A DNA stretch of 64,000 nt from an uncultured Sutterella sp. (lineage in GTDB: Bacteria > Pseudomonadota > Gammaproteobacteria > Burkholderiales > Burkholderiaceae_F): NCBI GenBank assembly GCA_900542805.1, contig UQOW01000006.1, positions 1-64,000 on the forward strand, read 5' to 3'. Positions 43,935 to 52,593 of the stretch are shown piece after piece. Numbering within the stretch: the stretch's first letter is position 1; each line of letters starts with the position of its first letter. The notes beneath the pieces are model-generated. The model did no database searches. It had not been told where the DNA came from and was given only the letters and a program-made list of their open reading frames with translations. Both the position numbers and the translations under genes were made by a program.

Positions 43935-46264
43935 GACACCTCCTTCCGGCGCTCCTTTTCTTCGTTGCGGTTACTTCCCACGCCGGGTGCCTTGTGACGA
44001 AGAAAACCTGCATCGACCCGGGCGCAACGCGCGTGATTGACGGTATTGCTGTGACGCGGGATTGCTGGGGCTACGAAGAAGAAAAGACGTGTTTGAAACC
44101 CGATACCGGGACAAACGGCTGCGAGACCCTCTCCGATGATCAAGAAACAGGCGGCCAAGGCCGTTGCGAGCGCGTGTCGCTTACGTGTGAGGCAAGTGTC
44201 ACCGATGTTGACGGTAAGGCCGTGTGCCTTAAAGAGTCGGCGGTTTACCGGTGCGACACCAAAATTCCTCTGCCGCCCGTGAATGCCGCATGGAAGGGGA
44301 CGGTCACCGAAACCGTCAAACACATTAAAGACAACACCTGCACGGTGCTCGAAAGCAATAGTGCCTGCACGAAAACAGGCTCCGAAGACAAGGGAAACAC
44401 ACGGATTGACACCTATGCGTGTTCGGACGAGACCCTCGCAGCGTGCACGGAACTCATTGACAAAGGCTGTACGCGCCTTAGGAAACCTGCGTGTGACGCA
44501 GCGGTCGATCCCACGTGCGCCCTTAAAGTCGGGCGCGTGCGCTGCAGTAACGGCGCACATTTGCCGTACCTAGAAAATGGGTCGGTGACACTTCAAAGCT
44601 CAACAAATCGCGCCGATTCGGAAGGAAAGAAAGACGCGACGCCCCTTCGAAATCTCGAGAACGCCACAACATCGTGTCGCGTTCTTTCCAGTGTTTGCAC
44701 GGACGACAAAGCGGGTTGGCGCGTTGTAAACGGCGCGCGCATTTATGCGACGTGCTGGGCGTACAAAGATACGGTCGTCTGTCGCGATACACGTTCGAAG
44801 TCAACCTGCGAAAGCCTGGAAGAAAATAGCCGCTGCCGCATCACAAGCTCCGAGTGCGAAGAAACAATCGAGGGGGTCTGTGCCAAAGAGACGCGTCACT
44901 ACACGTGCGAGAGTCCGAGGGACTCGGTTTTAGAAGGCGAGGGAGAGGCGGTCGATGAAACTGAAATTTCCGAAGGCGTTGTTTCTTACTCAATGTGTTC
45001 GGAAATCGAGGGCGATGCAGCCTGTCGCAAAGTATCGGAGACCTGTGAAGAGAACGGCCGCGACGGTTGCAAAAAGCGGGTTCTTACTTACGCGTGCGGT
45101 AACGCCGGGGAATCGATTCAAACAAACGACTGCACCGAGCTCGAAGGCAACACCGCGTGCCGCCTTGAGGGCACGGAGTGCACGGGCGTTGACGCAAGCG
45201 GCGCCTGTACGATGCTTACGCGTCGCTATGTGTGTGAGGAAGACCGAAAAACCCTCACGTTGGGCGAATCGTGTGACGACACGGTCTGTGTTGCCGGTCA
45301 CTGTCAAAAGCGGGAAGAAACCGACACGAAGGCCTTTTTACAAAGTGCGGCTCTCCTTGAGATTGCACGCGAAGCGGCTACCTACGCCGATGCAGGGAAA
45401 GGAACGATTTTCGAAGGGACGGCCTCGCACTGCTCCGTCAAAGCCGCCGGTTTTTCATGCTGCCGTAGGGCCAATGCGGCCGATGCGGCGCAGTTTTCCA
45501 ACACCGGTTTTGAAGTGGCCGTGACGGTAGGGGCGGATGCAGGCTTTGAGCTCATTAAAACCGTCGGGAGCCCCTATGTCTACGATCTTTTAAGTTCGCA
45601 CGAGGCGTTAAGCCCCGTGTTAACGCATCTTTATGGTGAGGCGGGAAGCGGGGTTTACCATCCTGACTTTTCGTTTTACGGGGTATCGGTAGGTGCCGAC
45701 GCCGCCGGGTCTCTTACGCTTAACTTTTCCCCGGCGGGCTTTTTTGCAGCCGTCGCGATGCAGGTGTTAACCGATTATTTTTCCTGCACGCAAGAAGATC
45801 AACTGCATGCGCTTCGGGAAGCGGCAGGACTATGTCGTTACGTCGGTTCTTTTTGTGCTCAAAAGTCCGGGCTCGGGTGTCTTGAGAAAAAAGAAACTTG
45901 GGTGTGCTTTAACTCGCGCTTGGCGCGCCTTGTGCAAGAGGGGGCGAGGCGGGAACTTAATCTCGGGTGGGGCACGCCCGAAGATCCCTTAACGCGCGGC
46001 ATTACGCTTGAAGAGCTGCAAGGCCTTGACTTTACAAAGATTGACCTTACGGCCGCGGTGGGGGAAGTCGCTCGCGTGAATGAAAAACAACTGACCGGGA
46101 AAGCCAAAGACTCCGAAGCAACCACAGCCCGCGCTCAAGCGCGCGTCACTCAATTAACCGGAGCAGAGGAATCCCCTTACGGGACCTACAGCACCGTCAC
46201 AGGGAAGTGCTACACGGCTCGAGGGACTCCGACGCATTGCGCCTCGATTACGGCGGCGCCTTAA
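43919..46264 (+). CDS. traN: TraN-like Cys-rich mating-pair stabilisation protein, C-terminal part
   Basis: A 781-residue protein starting with GTG at 43919, 16 bp inside the previous gene. MPSALRHLLPALLFFVAV and SHAG form a plausible signal peptide, so it may be secreted on its own. The mature part opens with CLVTKKTCIDPGATRVIDG and RDCWGYEEEKTC, a TraN hallmark, then has several 35-45-residue modules of the type CxxLxxxxxCxxxxxxC...YxC. The C-terminal third (KAAGFSCCRR, AGLCRYVGSFCAQKS) is the conserved TraN end. It may contact the recipient surface. Confidence 0.8.
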   Translation: MPSALRHLLPALLFFVAVTSHAGCLVTKKTCIDPGATRVIDGIAVTRDCWGYEEEKTCLKPDTGTNGCETLSDDQETGGQGRCERVSLTCEASVTDVDGKAVCLKESAVYRCDTKIPLPPVNAAWKGTVTETVKHIKDNTCTVLESNSACTKTGSEDKGNTRIDTYACSDETLAACTELIDKGCTRLRKPACDAAVDPTCALKVGRVRCSNGAHLPYLENGSVTLQSSTNRADSEGKKDATPLRNLENATTSCRVLSSVCTDDKAGWRVVNGARIYATCWAYKDTVVCRDTRSKSTCESLEENSRCRITSSECEETIEGVCAKETRHYTCESPRDSVLEGEGEAVDETEISEGVVSYSMCSEIEGDAACRKVSETCEENGRDGCKKRVLTYACGNAGESIQTNDCTELEGNTACRLEGTECTGVDASGACTMLTRRYVCEEDRKTLTLGESCDDTVCVAGHCQKREETDTKAFLQSAALLEIAREAATYADAGKGTIFEGTASHCSVKAAGFSCCRRANAADAAQFSNTGFEVAVTVGADAGFELIKTVGSPYVYDLLSSHEALSPVLTHLYGEAGSGVYHPDFSFYGVSVGADAAGSLTLNFSPAGFFAAVAMQVLTDYFSCTQEDQLHALREAAGLCRYVGSFCAQKSGLGCLEKKETWVCFNSRLARLVQEGARRELNLGWGTPEDPLTRGITLEELQGLDFTKIDLTAAVGEVARVNEKQLTGKAKDSEATTARAQARVTQLTGAEESPYGTYSTVTGKCYTARGTPTHCASITAAP

Positions 46265-46278
46265 GTTAGGAAAAAAAT

Positions 46279-47127
46279 ATGGCTCTTTTCCTTTCTTTTC
46301 TTTTTAGATGTATTTCGGTGATGCTCTTAACCGTAACTGTGGCTTTAGGGGCCTTGAACAGTTCGAAGCCTTACTTTGAGGCCGATGTGTGGGCCGATCC
46401 CGCGCGCCCCTTCCTTTTTTACGGTCAGGGTAAGGTTTCAGAGACTCCTTTAAAGAAAAAGGAAGCACCCCGAAAACCCTTGAGCATCGCGGATCTTAAA
46501 AGTGAGGTTCAGGCAAGACTTGAAGCGGCTGTGATGGACCCGACCGATGAGAATATCGCGGCGTACCTGAAAATGAACGCTTTTTTGTTTGAAAAAGCCG
46601 GCCGCTTTGCCGAGCGCTGGCGAGATGTGCTGATTCGCTACCCTGAGTACGACTGGACGGCCGGTCACCCGGTTGTCAATTCCGCATCAACGACGCTATC
46701 GCGGGAGCGGGACAAAGCCAGGAGTGCGAAGCTTGTGACCCTGTCAGAGACCTGGGGCTTGGTGTTTTTCGGGGATGCGGGGCGTTTAACCGGCCTGATG
46801 CGCCCCCTTGTCGATCGCTTTGCAGGCATTACGGGAATGGAGCTGATTCAGGTTGCCGTCGATGGTCCCTCGCCGTATCTATCCCGTGCGTACCCGGATA
46901 ACGGAATGAGTCGCCGGGCGTGCGGGGGCATTAAAAAGCTTCCGGCTCTCGTTCTCATGCACAGGGACGACTCGGATATTGCGCACGCGAGACTTGTTGC
47001 CACGGGCGTTGTCGATATTGCCGAACTCGGACGGCGCGTCGTGCGGCTTGTCGAAGCGCATGAAAGGCAAACGCCCTTTCCCCCGGCGCATGTGAAACAC
47101 CCCAAAGACCTCGGAGAAATCCCATGA
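46279..47127 (+). CDS. traF: Conjugative transfer protein TraF
   Basis: A 282-residue periplasmic protein with an N-terminal hydrophobic leader (CISVMLLTVTVALGAL). The family hallmark WADPARPFLFYG is followed by a helical region and a thioredoxin-like domain (WGLVFFGDAGRLTGLM and KKLPALVLMHRDD). The CxxC of active thioredoxins is absent, as in F TraF. It acts in pilus assembly with TraH. ATGA overlap with traH. Confidence 0.9.
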   Translation: MALFLSFLFRCISVMLLTVTVALGALNSSKPYFEADVWADPARPFLFYGQGKVSETPLKKKEAPRKPLSIADLKSEVQARLEAAVMDPTDENIAAYLKMNAFLFEKAGRFAERWRDVLIRYPEYDWTAGHPVVNSASTTLSRERDKARSAKLVTLSETWGLVFFGDAGRLTGLMRPLVDRFAGITGMELIQVAVDGPSPYLSRAYPDNGMSRRACGGIKKLPALVLMHRDDSDIAHARLVATGVVDIAELGRRVVRLVEAHERQTPFPPAHVKHPKDLGEIP

Positions 47128-48536
47128 TCAAAATGCTTTTTGTTGTTGTCCCGACGTTTTTATGTGTGCAAACGGCCGGGGCAGGCTTTGTCAAAGACTA
47201 CTTTGATGCCACGCAGGCGATGAGTAACGTTACCGAGGCCGGGGTGCGCGAAGCCGGAGCCGTAAGTACCGTCACGGGCGGGGGGTTTGTGTATCGTACG
47301 CCGCGCACGGACTTTGTGCCCTTTTCCGTGACGCCTCCGTCGCTTAAAGCCGGGTGCGGAGGCATTGATCTCTTTTTAGGCGCCTTTTCCATCCCTTCGC
47401 GCGAAGAGTTCGTCTCGTTTTTAAAAAGCGTCGGAACGTCGTTGCCCGGGCTTGCATTTCAGCTCGCCTTACAAACTATGGCCCCCGACTTAAACGAACA
47501 AGTCGGGCGGTACGCCGATCTTATTCGTTCGTACACCAATCGCTACACCGATAGCTGTGAGGCGGCACGAGCGCTACTTGACAACACGGGAGCTACCGAA
47601 CACTTAACACGCGTGGTCGAAGGCGCCAAAAACGCCTTGCGAAGCGACGGGTCAGTCGCCGATCAATCGGAAGCCGACCGTCGTGTGCGTGATAACGGAG
47701 AAAAAGCGATTGCCGCAAGTCCGATACGTAAGGACTCGGGCGGAAACGTCGTCGATGCCCCGGAAATTAACCTTACGTGGGCGCTGCTTTCAGGCGGAAA
47801 ACTCGGAGCCGCGGACTTTGATTCCGTGTCGCTCAGGGAAACGATGATGACGCTACTCGGGACGACGGTTTTTACGCAAGAAGGCAAGGGAGAAAACGCT
47901 GTCCTTGTCGCCCGCGAAATCGCAGGCGTCGATTTGCTTCCCGTTCTCTTTAACGAAACCGGCAAGGACACCTCCCTTGTGAAACTCACGTGTGATGAAG
48001 CCAAGCGCTGTCTTTCTCCCGAAAGAAAGCCCATGTATGACACAGATCTTGTAGCTGAACTGAAAGAAGCGGCAGACCATTATCTTACGGCACTTAAAAG
48101 CCGCGATGCCTCTCTTGTGACCGATGATGAGATGCTTTTTTTAGCCTCGGTTTCCTCGGTGCCGCTTTTGAGAATTCTCAATCTTGCTTCAGTTGCACGC
48201 TACGAGGGGCTGGCTGCCGACATTGTCAATACGTACGTTGAGGCCGCCGCGTACGAAGCGCTCGTCGGAGCTTTAGAGGCATTAACGAGTGACATTCGTC
48301 GCGTGATGGGATCGTCCTCGGCGACAACCTTAAGCGCAGAACACGCCAAACATGTCAAAGCCCTTGTGCTACGCATCAGTGACGTGGAAGAGAGCCTTGC
48401 CTTACGTCGCGACAAAGTCGTGCAGGCCATGAATCGCGCCGCTGCGTTTGTCACACAACTCGAGCACATCGAAAGGAGTCTGAAAAGTAATGCGGCCCTC
48501 GATGAGACGGAGCTTACGCAAGGAGGACTTCGGTGA
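47124..48536 (+). CDS. traH: Conjugative transfer protein TraH
   Basis: A 470-residue periplasmic pilus-assembly protein. Signal peptide MIKMLFVVVPTFLCVQTAGA, then GGGFVYRTPRTDFVPFSVTPPSLKAGCGGIDLFLGAFS (residues about 50-88), the strongest TraH hallmark. The C-terminal part is helical with a coiled coil before the end. ATGA overlap upstream, GTGA overlap with traG downstream. Confidence 0.93.
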   Translation: MIKMLFVVVPTFLCVQTAGAGFVKDYFDATQAMSNVTEAGVREAGAVSTVTGGGFVYRTPRTDFVPFSVTPPSLKAGCGGIDLFLGAFSIPSREEFVSFLKSVGTSLPGLAFQLALQTMAPDLNEQVGRYADLIRSYTNRYTDSCEAARALLDNTGATEHLTRVVEGAKNALRSDGSVADQSEADRRVRDNGEKAIAASPIRKDSGGNVVDAPEINLTWALLSGGKLGAADFDSVSLRETMMTLLGTTVFTQEGKGENAVLVAREIAGVDLLPVLFNETGKDTSLVKLTCDEAKRCLSPERKPMYDTDLVAELKEAADHYLTALKSRDASLVTDDEMLFLASVSSVPLLRILNLASVARYEGLAADIVNTYVEAAAYEALVGALEALTSDIRRVMGSSSATTLSAEHAKHVKALVLRISDVEESLALRRDKVVQAMNRAAAFVTQLEHIERSLKSNAALDETELTQGGLR

Positions 48537-51500
48537 CAGACGTCTTTTATTACGCCTATTGGAACGGCGAGGCGCTTTCGGACGTTTTTAATGCGACAGC
48601 CTCCGTGTTCGCGACGGGAGACTTTGCACGTATCACTTCCGTTGTCGTGTTGGCTTCGCTGTTGTGTGTCATTGCTTTCGGTGCAATCAAAAACGAAGGC
48701 AGGGCCGTGATTCACTTCGTGGCAGCAGCCGTTCTCATTTGGTTTGTCCTTATTGTCCCGAAGGCTTCGGTCGTCATCTACGACGTGCGAGGAGAAACGA
48801 CGCACGTTGTCGACAATGTTCCGATCGGGATTGCGTTTCCTGCAAGCCTAGTCAATCGCTTAGGGTACTTTCTTGCGACAACCTATGAGGCAGTCTTTAG
48901 CCCCGTTGATGCCGCGCGCTTTACCAGGTTCGGTGCCGTGTATCCTGAGCGTATTCTCGAAGCGCTAGCCGCAACAGGCCCCGTGACGCGCAGCACACGC
49001 GCGGCTTTAAAGACCGTGATCGAAGGATGTATTTTGCCCGAGGCCCTCACGGATTCGGCGAAAGCAAACGCGCTCGCGCAAAGCCCCTCTTTGTGGGAAA
49101 CCGTCACTCAAGACGGGTGGGTTAATCCTGCGCGACGCGTGGTTTTAAACGGAAAGGGTGTGCTTTCCTGTCCGAAGGCCGTTGCCGAACTGACAACGCT
49201 TTTGGAAACGGAAGAACTCCCGACACTAAAGCGCATTCTCGGCGCGAAACTGATGCCTGAGGCCGCGGACCCTGCGTCGGCCTTAGCTACTGCTCTCCCG
49301 CAAGCCGAAACTCTTCTTTACGGGCTTTCACGCTCAATGGATGAAAGCCTGCGACAAAGCGTTCTTTTGGCGAGCCTTCCGGCTGCGGCATCCTCGTTTA
49401 CGGCGCGCGCCGATGCTCCGGTCGCATTAGCCGTCGCGCTTTCACGCGCACAGGGAGATCTTGCAAGCGAAATCAACTATCGCACCATGGCCTCGATTGC
49501 CCGCGATGCGCTTCCGAAGATTCGCAATGCCGTTGAATTCGTGGTCATTTCCCTGTTTCCCGTGTTGGCGCTTTTGTCCCTTGCCTCCGGTGCAGCGGCC
49601 GGCGTTCTTTTGCGCGGGTATGTCTCGCTGCAACTTACCGTGCAACTCTGGCCGGCTGTAGCCAGTGTTGTCAATCACCTCATGATCGCGGCCGATACGG
49701 GCCCCTTCGGGGCTCTGGCCCGTGAGTTCGGAGGCAATACCCTTGCGTCGCTCGCTTTAATTCGAGAGACCGGGGCCACAAGTCAGGCTATCGCCGGTGC
49801 CCTCATGTGCATGGTTCCTGTGATTACCTATGCCCTTGTCCGGGCCGGGGACGTTGCCGTCTCATCGCTCGTTTCGGGGTTAATGGCACCTGCGCAAAGT
49901 GCGGCAGCCTCACAAGGCGCACGCCTAGCAGCCGGAAATCTCGAGCAGGGAAATGTTCGCATGGGTAACCGTACGGTTAATACCGTTTCTGCCAATAAAC
50001 GGGCTGTGGCCTCGGTGTCCGATTCGCCTGATGCTGTGGTGACGACAAGCGCCTACGGAACCGTCACACGCGACGGAGAGGGGGCTGTAACAGGATTAAC
50101 ACGAACGAAGATCGATTTCGGGGTTCGTCAGGATGCCACACAATCGGTGATGCGAACCTCAGGCTCGACACTCACACGCAAGGAAGCGCTGACGCAAACA
50201 CGCACGTCGCGTTACATCTATGCCGATGCCCTTGTCAGTAGCGACGCCTCCGAGCGCGGCTTTGCCTCGGCGCTTCGCGATGCGGTGCAGGAGGGTAGGT
50301 CAGTGACGCAAGAGGCCAGCGGCGGCAGGTCCTCTGCCACCGGAATCGGGGCGATGTCCCAGGTCGGAACGAGTCGGACAGACACGGTCGGGGAGACTTC
50401 AACTGTTCAATCGAATCTCGGTGTTTCGCTCAATGTCGGTAGGTTTGATCCGAAGCCTCTGGGCGTCCCCGAGGCATTGCCGTATGCTCAGCAGAATCGA
50501 GAAGGGGCGCAGATTGCCGCACCTCAAAATGCCGGTCCCGCTCCCGTGTTACACGACGCAAACGTCAACAATTCCAAACTCGTATCAACGCTTTTTCCTA
50601 AGACGCAACTCGGCTCACGATTCAATGCACAAGATATGCAATCGCTCATTGATACGGCAACAGCGGGTGGGTCAGCCTCGCGTTCCGTGCAAGCGAGTGA
50701 AGCAAGGGCAGAGCTCACGCGAGCAGCAGAGCACGTTTCTCGGACGCATAGCGATGAAGGCGTTCGCAGTGCCGCCCGTCGCTTTATCCGGAACCTTTCG
50801 GCAACCGATGCCCATAGTCTTGAAGAGGGAACGACACTTGCTCGTGGGATCGAGACGGCAGGGGCTTTGTCGCAACACCGAAGCGGAGCAACGCTCACAA
50901 CGGTCGATGAGAGCGTCCCCGTAATGCAAAGCGCAATCGAAGGGCACGGATCGGCAGAAGGTGTGCTCCGAGGAGCCTACGCCGAAGGCTTGCATCCTGT
51001 GGCGCATACGGCAGATGACAGAGCTTCACGAAATGTTGATAGACCCGAGATGTTCGGGGTCGGTTCCGTGCCTCCCGTTATGCCGCAAGTGGCTGATGCA
51101 TACGAGACCTCGGAAGCGACGCTACAAAAAGCATCCGCTTCACACGATGCTCGTTTGGAGGCGGAAGCGACCAATATGCCTACACCGGTTACGCCTGAAG
51201 AGGTGAGGCATCCTGAAAGACAGTCTTCTTTTGAAAAGGAATTTGCCGTAACGCAAGGCGCCTTAACCGGGGCACTTCATTCGAATCTGTCTGATGCCGC
51301 TTTTGAGCGCGGGCTCTTGCTACTGACGCGTGAGTCTTATCGGCGAGAGAACTGCGATAAGAACTACGCCCTTCGCAATGCGTTTTTCTTCGGGCTGGGG
51401 TACTCAGCGCCATCTGAAATAGCTGCCGAACTTCGAGAAAAGGCCGAACGCAATCCGGATCTCGCTCGAAGCATTGCCGATTTAGGGGCGACATCACGCG

Positions 51501-51559
51501 GAAACATCTCAAGCTATGATTGGGGAACGCTTCGGAATCTGCTTGGAAAGAAACGATAA
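48533..51559 (+). CDS. traG: Conjugative transfer protein TraG
   Basis: A 1008-residue inner-membrane protein with dual roles in pilus assembly and mating-pair stabilisation or entry exclusion. The TraG_N domain (about 1-460) has several hydrophobic helices, including FGAIKNEGRAVIHFVAAAVLIW and VVISLFPVLALLSLASGAAA. The C-terminal periplasmic part is Ser/Thr/Ala-rich and low in complexity. It is the last gene of the transfer operon. The final residues include GLGYSAPSEIAAELREKA. Confidence 0.92.
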   Translation: MTDVFYYAYWNGEALSDVFNATASVFATGDFARITSVVVLASLLCVIAFGAIKNEGRAVIHFVAAAVLIWFVLIVPKASVVIYDVRGETTHVVDNVPIGIAFPASLVNRLGYFLATTYEAVFSPVDAARFTRFGAVYPERILEALAATGPVTRSTRAALKTVIEGCILPEALTDSAKANALAQSPSLWETVTQDGWVNPARRVVLNGKGVLSCPKAVAELTTLLETEELPTLKRILGAKLMPEAADPASALATALPQAETLLYGLSRSMDESLRQSVLLASLPAAASSFTARADAPVALAVALSRAQGDLASEINYRTMASIARDALPKIRNAVEFVVISLFPVLALLSLASGAAAGVLLRGYVSLQLTVQLWPAVASVVNHLMIAADTGPFGALAREFGGNTLASLALIRETGATSQAIAGALMCMVPVITYALVRAGDVAVSSLVSGLMAPAQSAAASQGARLAAGNLEQGNVRMGNRTVNTVSANKRAVASVSDSPDAVVTTSAYGTVTRDGEGAVTGLTRTKIDFGVRQDATQSVMRTSGSTLTRKEALTQTRTSRYIYADALVSSDASERGFASALRDAVQEGRSVTQEASGGRSSATGIGAMSQVGTSRTDTVGETSTVQSNLGVSLNVGRFDPKPLGVPEALPYAQQNREGAQIAAPQNAGPAPVLHDANVNNSKLVSTLFPKTQLGSRFNAQDMQSLIDTATAGGSASRSVQASEARAELTRAAEHVSRTHSDEGVRSAARRFIRNLSATDAHSLEEGTTLARGIETAGALSQHRSGATLTTVDESVPVMQSAIEGHGSAEGVLRGAYAEGLHPVAHTADDRASRNVDRPEMFGVGSVPPVMPQVADAYETSEATLQKASASHDARLEAEATNMPTPVTPEEVRHPERQSSFEKEFAVTQGALTGALHSNLSDAAFERGLLLLTRESYRRENCDKNYALRNAFFFGLGYSAPSEIAAELREKAERNPDLARSIADLGATSRGNISSYDWGTLRNLLGKKR

Positions 51560-51566
51560 AGATGCC

Positions 51567-51761
51567 CTAGAAAAAATCATCTGTGAAATAAAAGTAGATG
51601 AGAAATTTCTTTTGTAATGCCGGAGGCAAATCTCCGATATGAGGAATTCGTTCGATACGTTCAGTAACAAAGAAAATTGGTTTAAAGAGGATTGAGATGA
51701 GGAAAAAGATGAACTCAATAAAATAAAGAAATGCAATGAGAAGTTTTTTCAGAATTTTCAT
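51567..51761 (-). CDS. Possible small hydrophobic protein
   Basis: A 64-residue reading frame on the minus strand starts MKILKKLLIAFLYFIEF, is hydrophobic for about 30 residues and ends in a polar tail (RIPHIGDLPPALQKKF). It looks like a single-pass membrane protein in an AT-rich stretch convergent with traG. The ribosome site is weak and no family is recognised, so it may be chance. Confidence 0.35.
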   Translation of the reverse strand: MKILKKLLIAFLYFIEFIFFLISILFKPIFFVTERIERIPHIGDLPPALQKKFLIYFYFTDDFF

Positions 51762-51819
51762 TATACCCACTCAGACGCTAAGCAACCAAAAATAAATTTA
51801 ACTTATAGAGATATTATAT

Positions 51820-52308
51820 ATGATTCAAGGAAAAATAAACTCTTTAGAGGAAGAAAACTTAAATTCCTTTGATTTTCATCAAACTACGAATGTCTTTCTT
51901 GAGTTTTTGAACGACCAGCATTGTGAATGTATTTTCGACTCGGTCGATATTATGGAGAAAAATCGCTATTTGAAGTATTTCGGACCGGCCGTCTATATTC
52001 AATTACGAACAAACGGATTTGTTTATGTCGGTGAAACATTTAATCTCTTTGCTCGGACGATGCAGCACATTCGAAACGGCGTCAAGATTGTCTACATGGG
52101 AGCAATTTCCGTCTGGCCTCTTACCAATGACGAGAGAAAAGACACCGAGACTTTTATCATGGGCCGGGCTATGGAAGCCGGGTTTCCGCTTGAAAACACC
52201 GACAAGCTCGATGATGCAATGGAAAGCGCACGAAAAGTCCGGGAGCTTAAAAAGAAACTTCTTGACTCAATAGAGTGGATTGCAGAGGCGCCAGATTCTC
52301 CTGGGTAA
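51820..52308 (+). CDS. GIY-YIG-nuclease-like small protein
   Basis: A 162-residue protein in an AT-rich region after traG. The segment AVYIQLRTNGFVYVGET, then NLFARTMQHIRNG, resembles the GIY-YIG fold (first strand, YVG in place of YIG, then the R..H helix), and the Glu in KDTETFIMGRAMEAGFPLENTD could be the catalytic acid. The long N-terminal part is unassigned. It differs from the tra genes in base composition. It could be an element-borne nuclease or defence accessory; function is not shown. Confidence 0.55.
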   Translation: MIQGKINSLEEENLNSFDFHQTTNVFLEFLNDQHCECIFDSVDIMEKNRYLKYFGPAVYIQLRTNGFVYVGETFNLFARTMQHIRNGVKIVYMGAISVWPLTNDERKDTETFIMGRAMEAGFPLENTDKLDDAMESARKVRELKKKLLDSIEWIAEAPDSPG

Positions 52309-52386
52309 AAATGCTTCCTTTCCGCTTGTCCTCAGTAAAACTTAAGCGCAAAGCCCGATTTTTGGCACGGTGTCCGTTGGTGCTGG

Positions 52387-52464
52387 GTAAAGTTCGGTAA
52401 GCGGACTTTACGGGAAATCCGAGGAGCTTCAAACCTCTTGGTGCATTTGGGGCAGCTGTATAAT
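52387..52464 (+). promoter_or_regulatory. Promoter region of the polysaccharide cluster
   Basis: TATAAT at 52459-52464 with TCTTGG 17 bp upstream (52436-52441) forms a candidate promoter 130 bases before the first sugar-transferase gene. Upstream, GTAAAGT (52387-52393) and ACTTTAC (52405-52411) form a perfect 7-bp inverted repeat that may be an operator or the end of the previous transcript. Confidence 0.4.
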
Positions 52465-52593
52465 TTGCTACACAAAGAAAGAAGCGGAATTTGATTTAGT
52501 TTTCGACACTTTAAGTCCATCGAAAAGGCTTTTTTCTTACACGGTTATTGAACTATTTCAATTAATAGCAACACGACGGATTCTTGACAAGTC

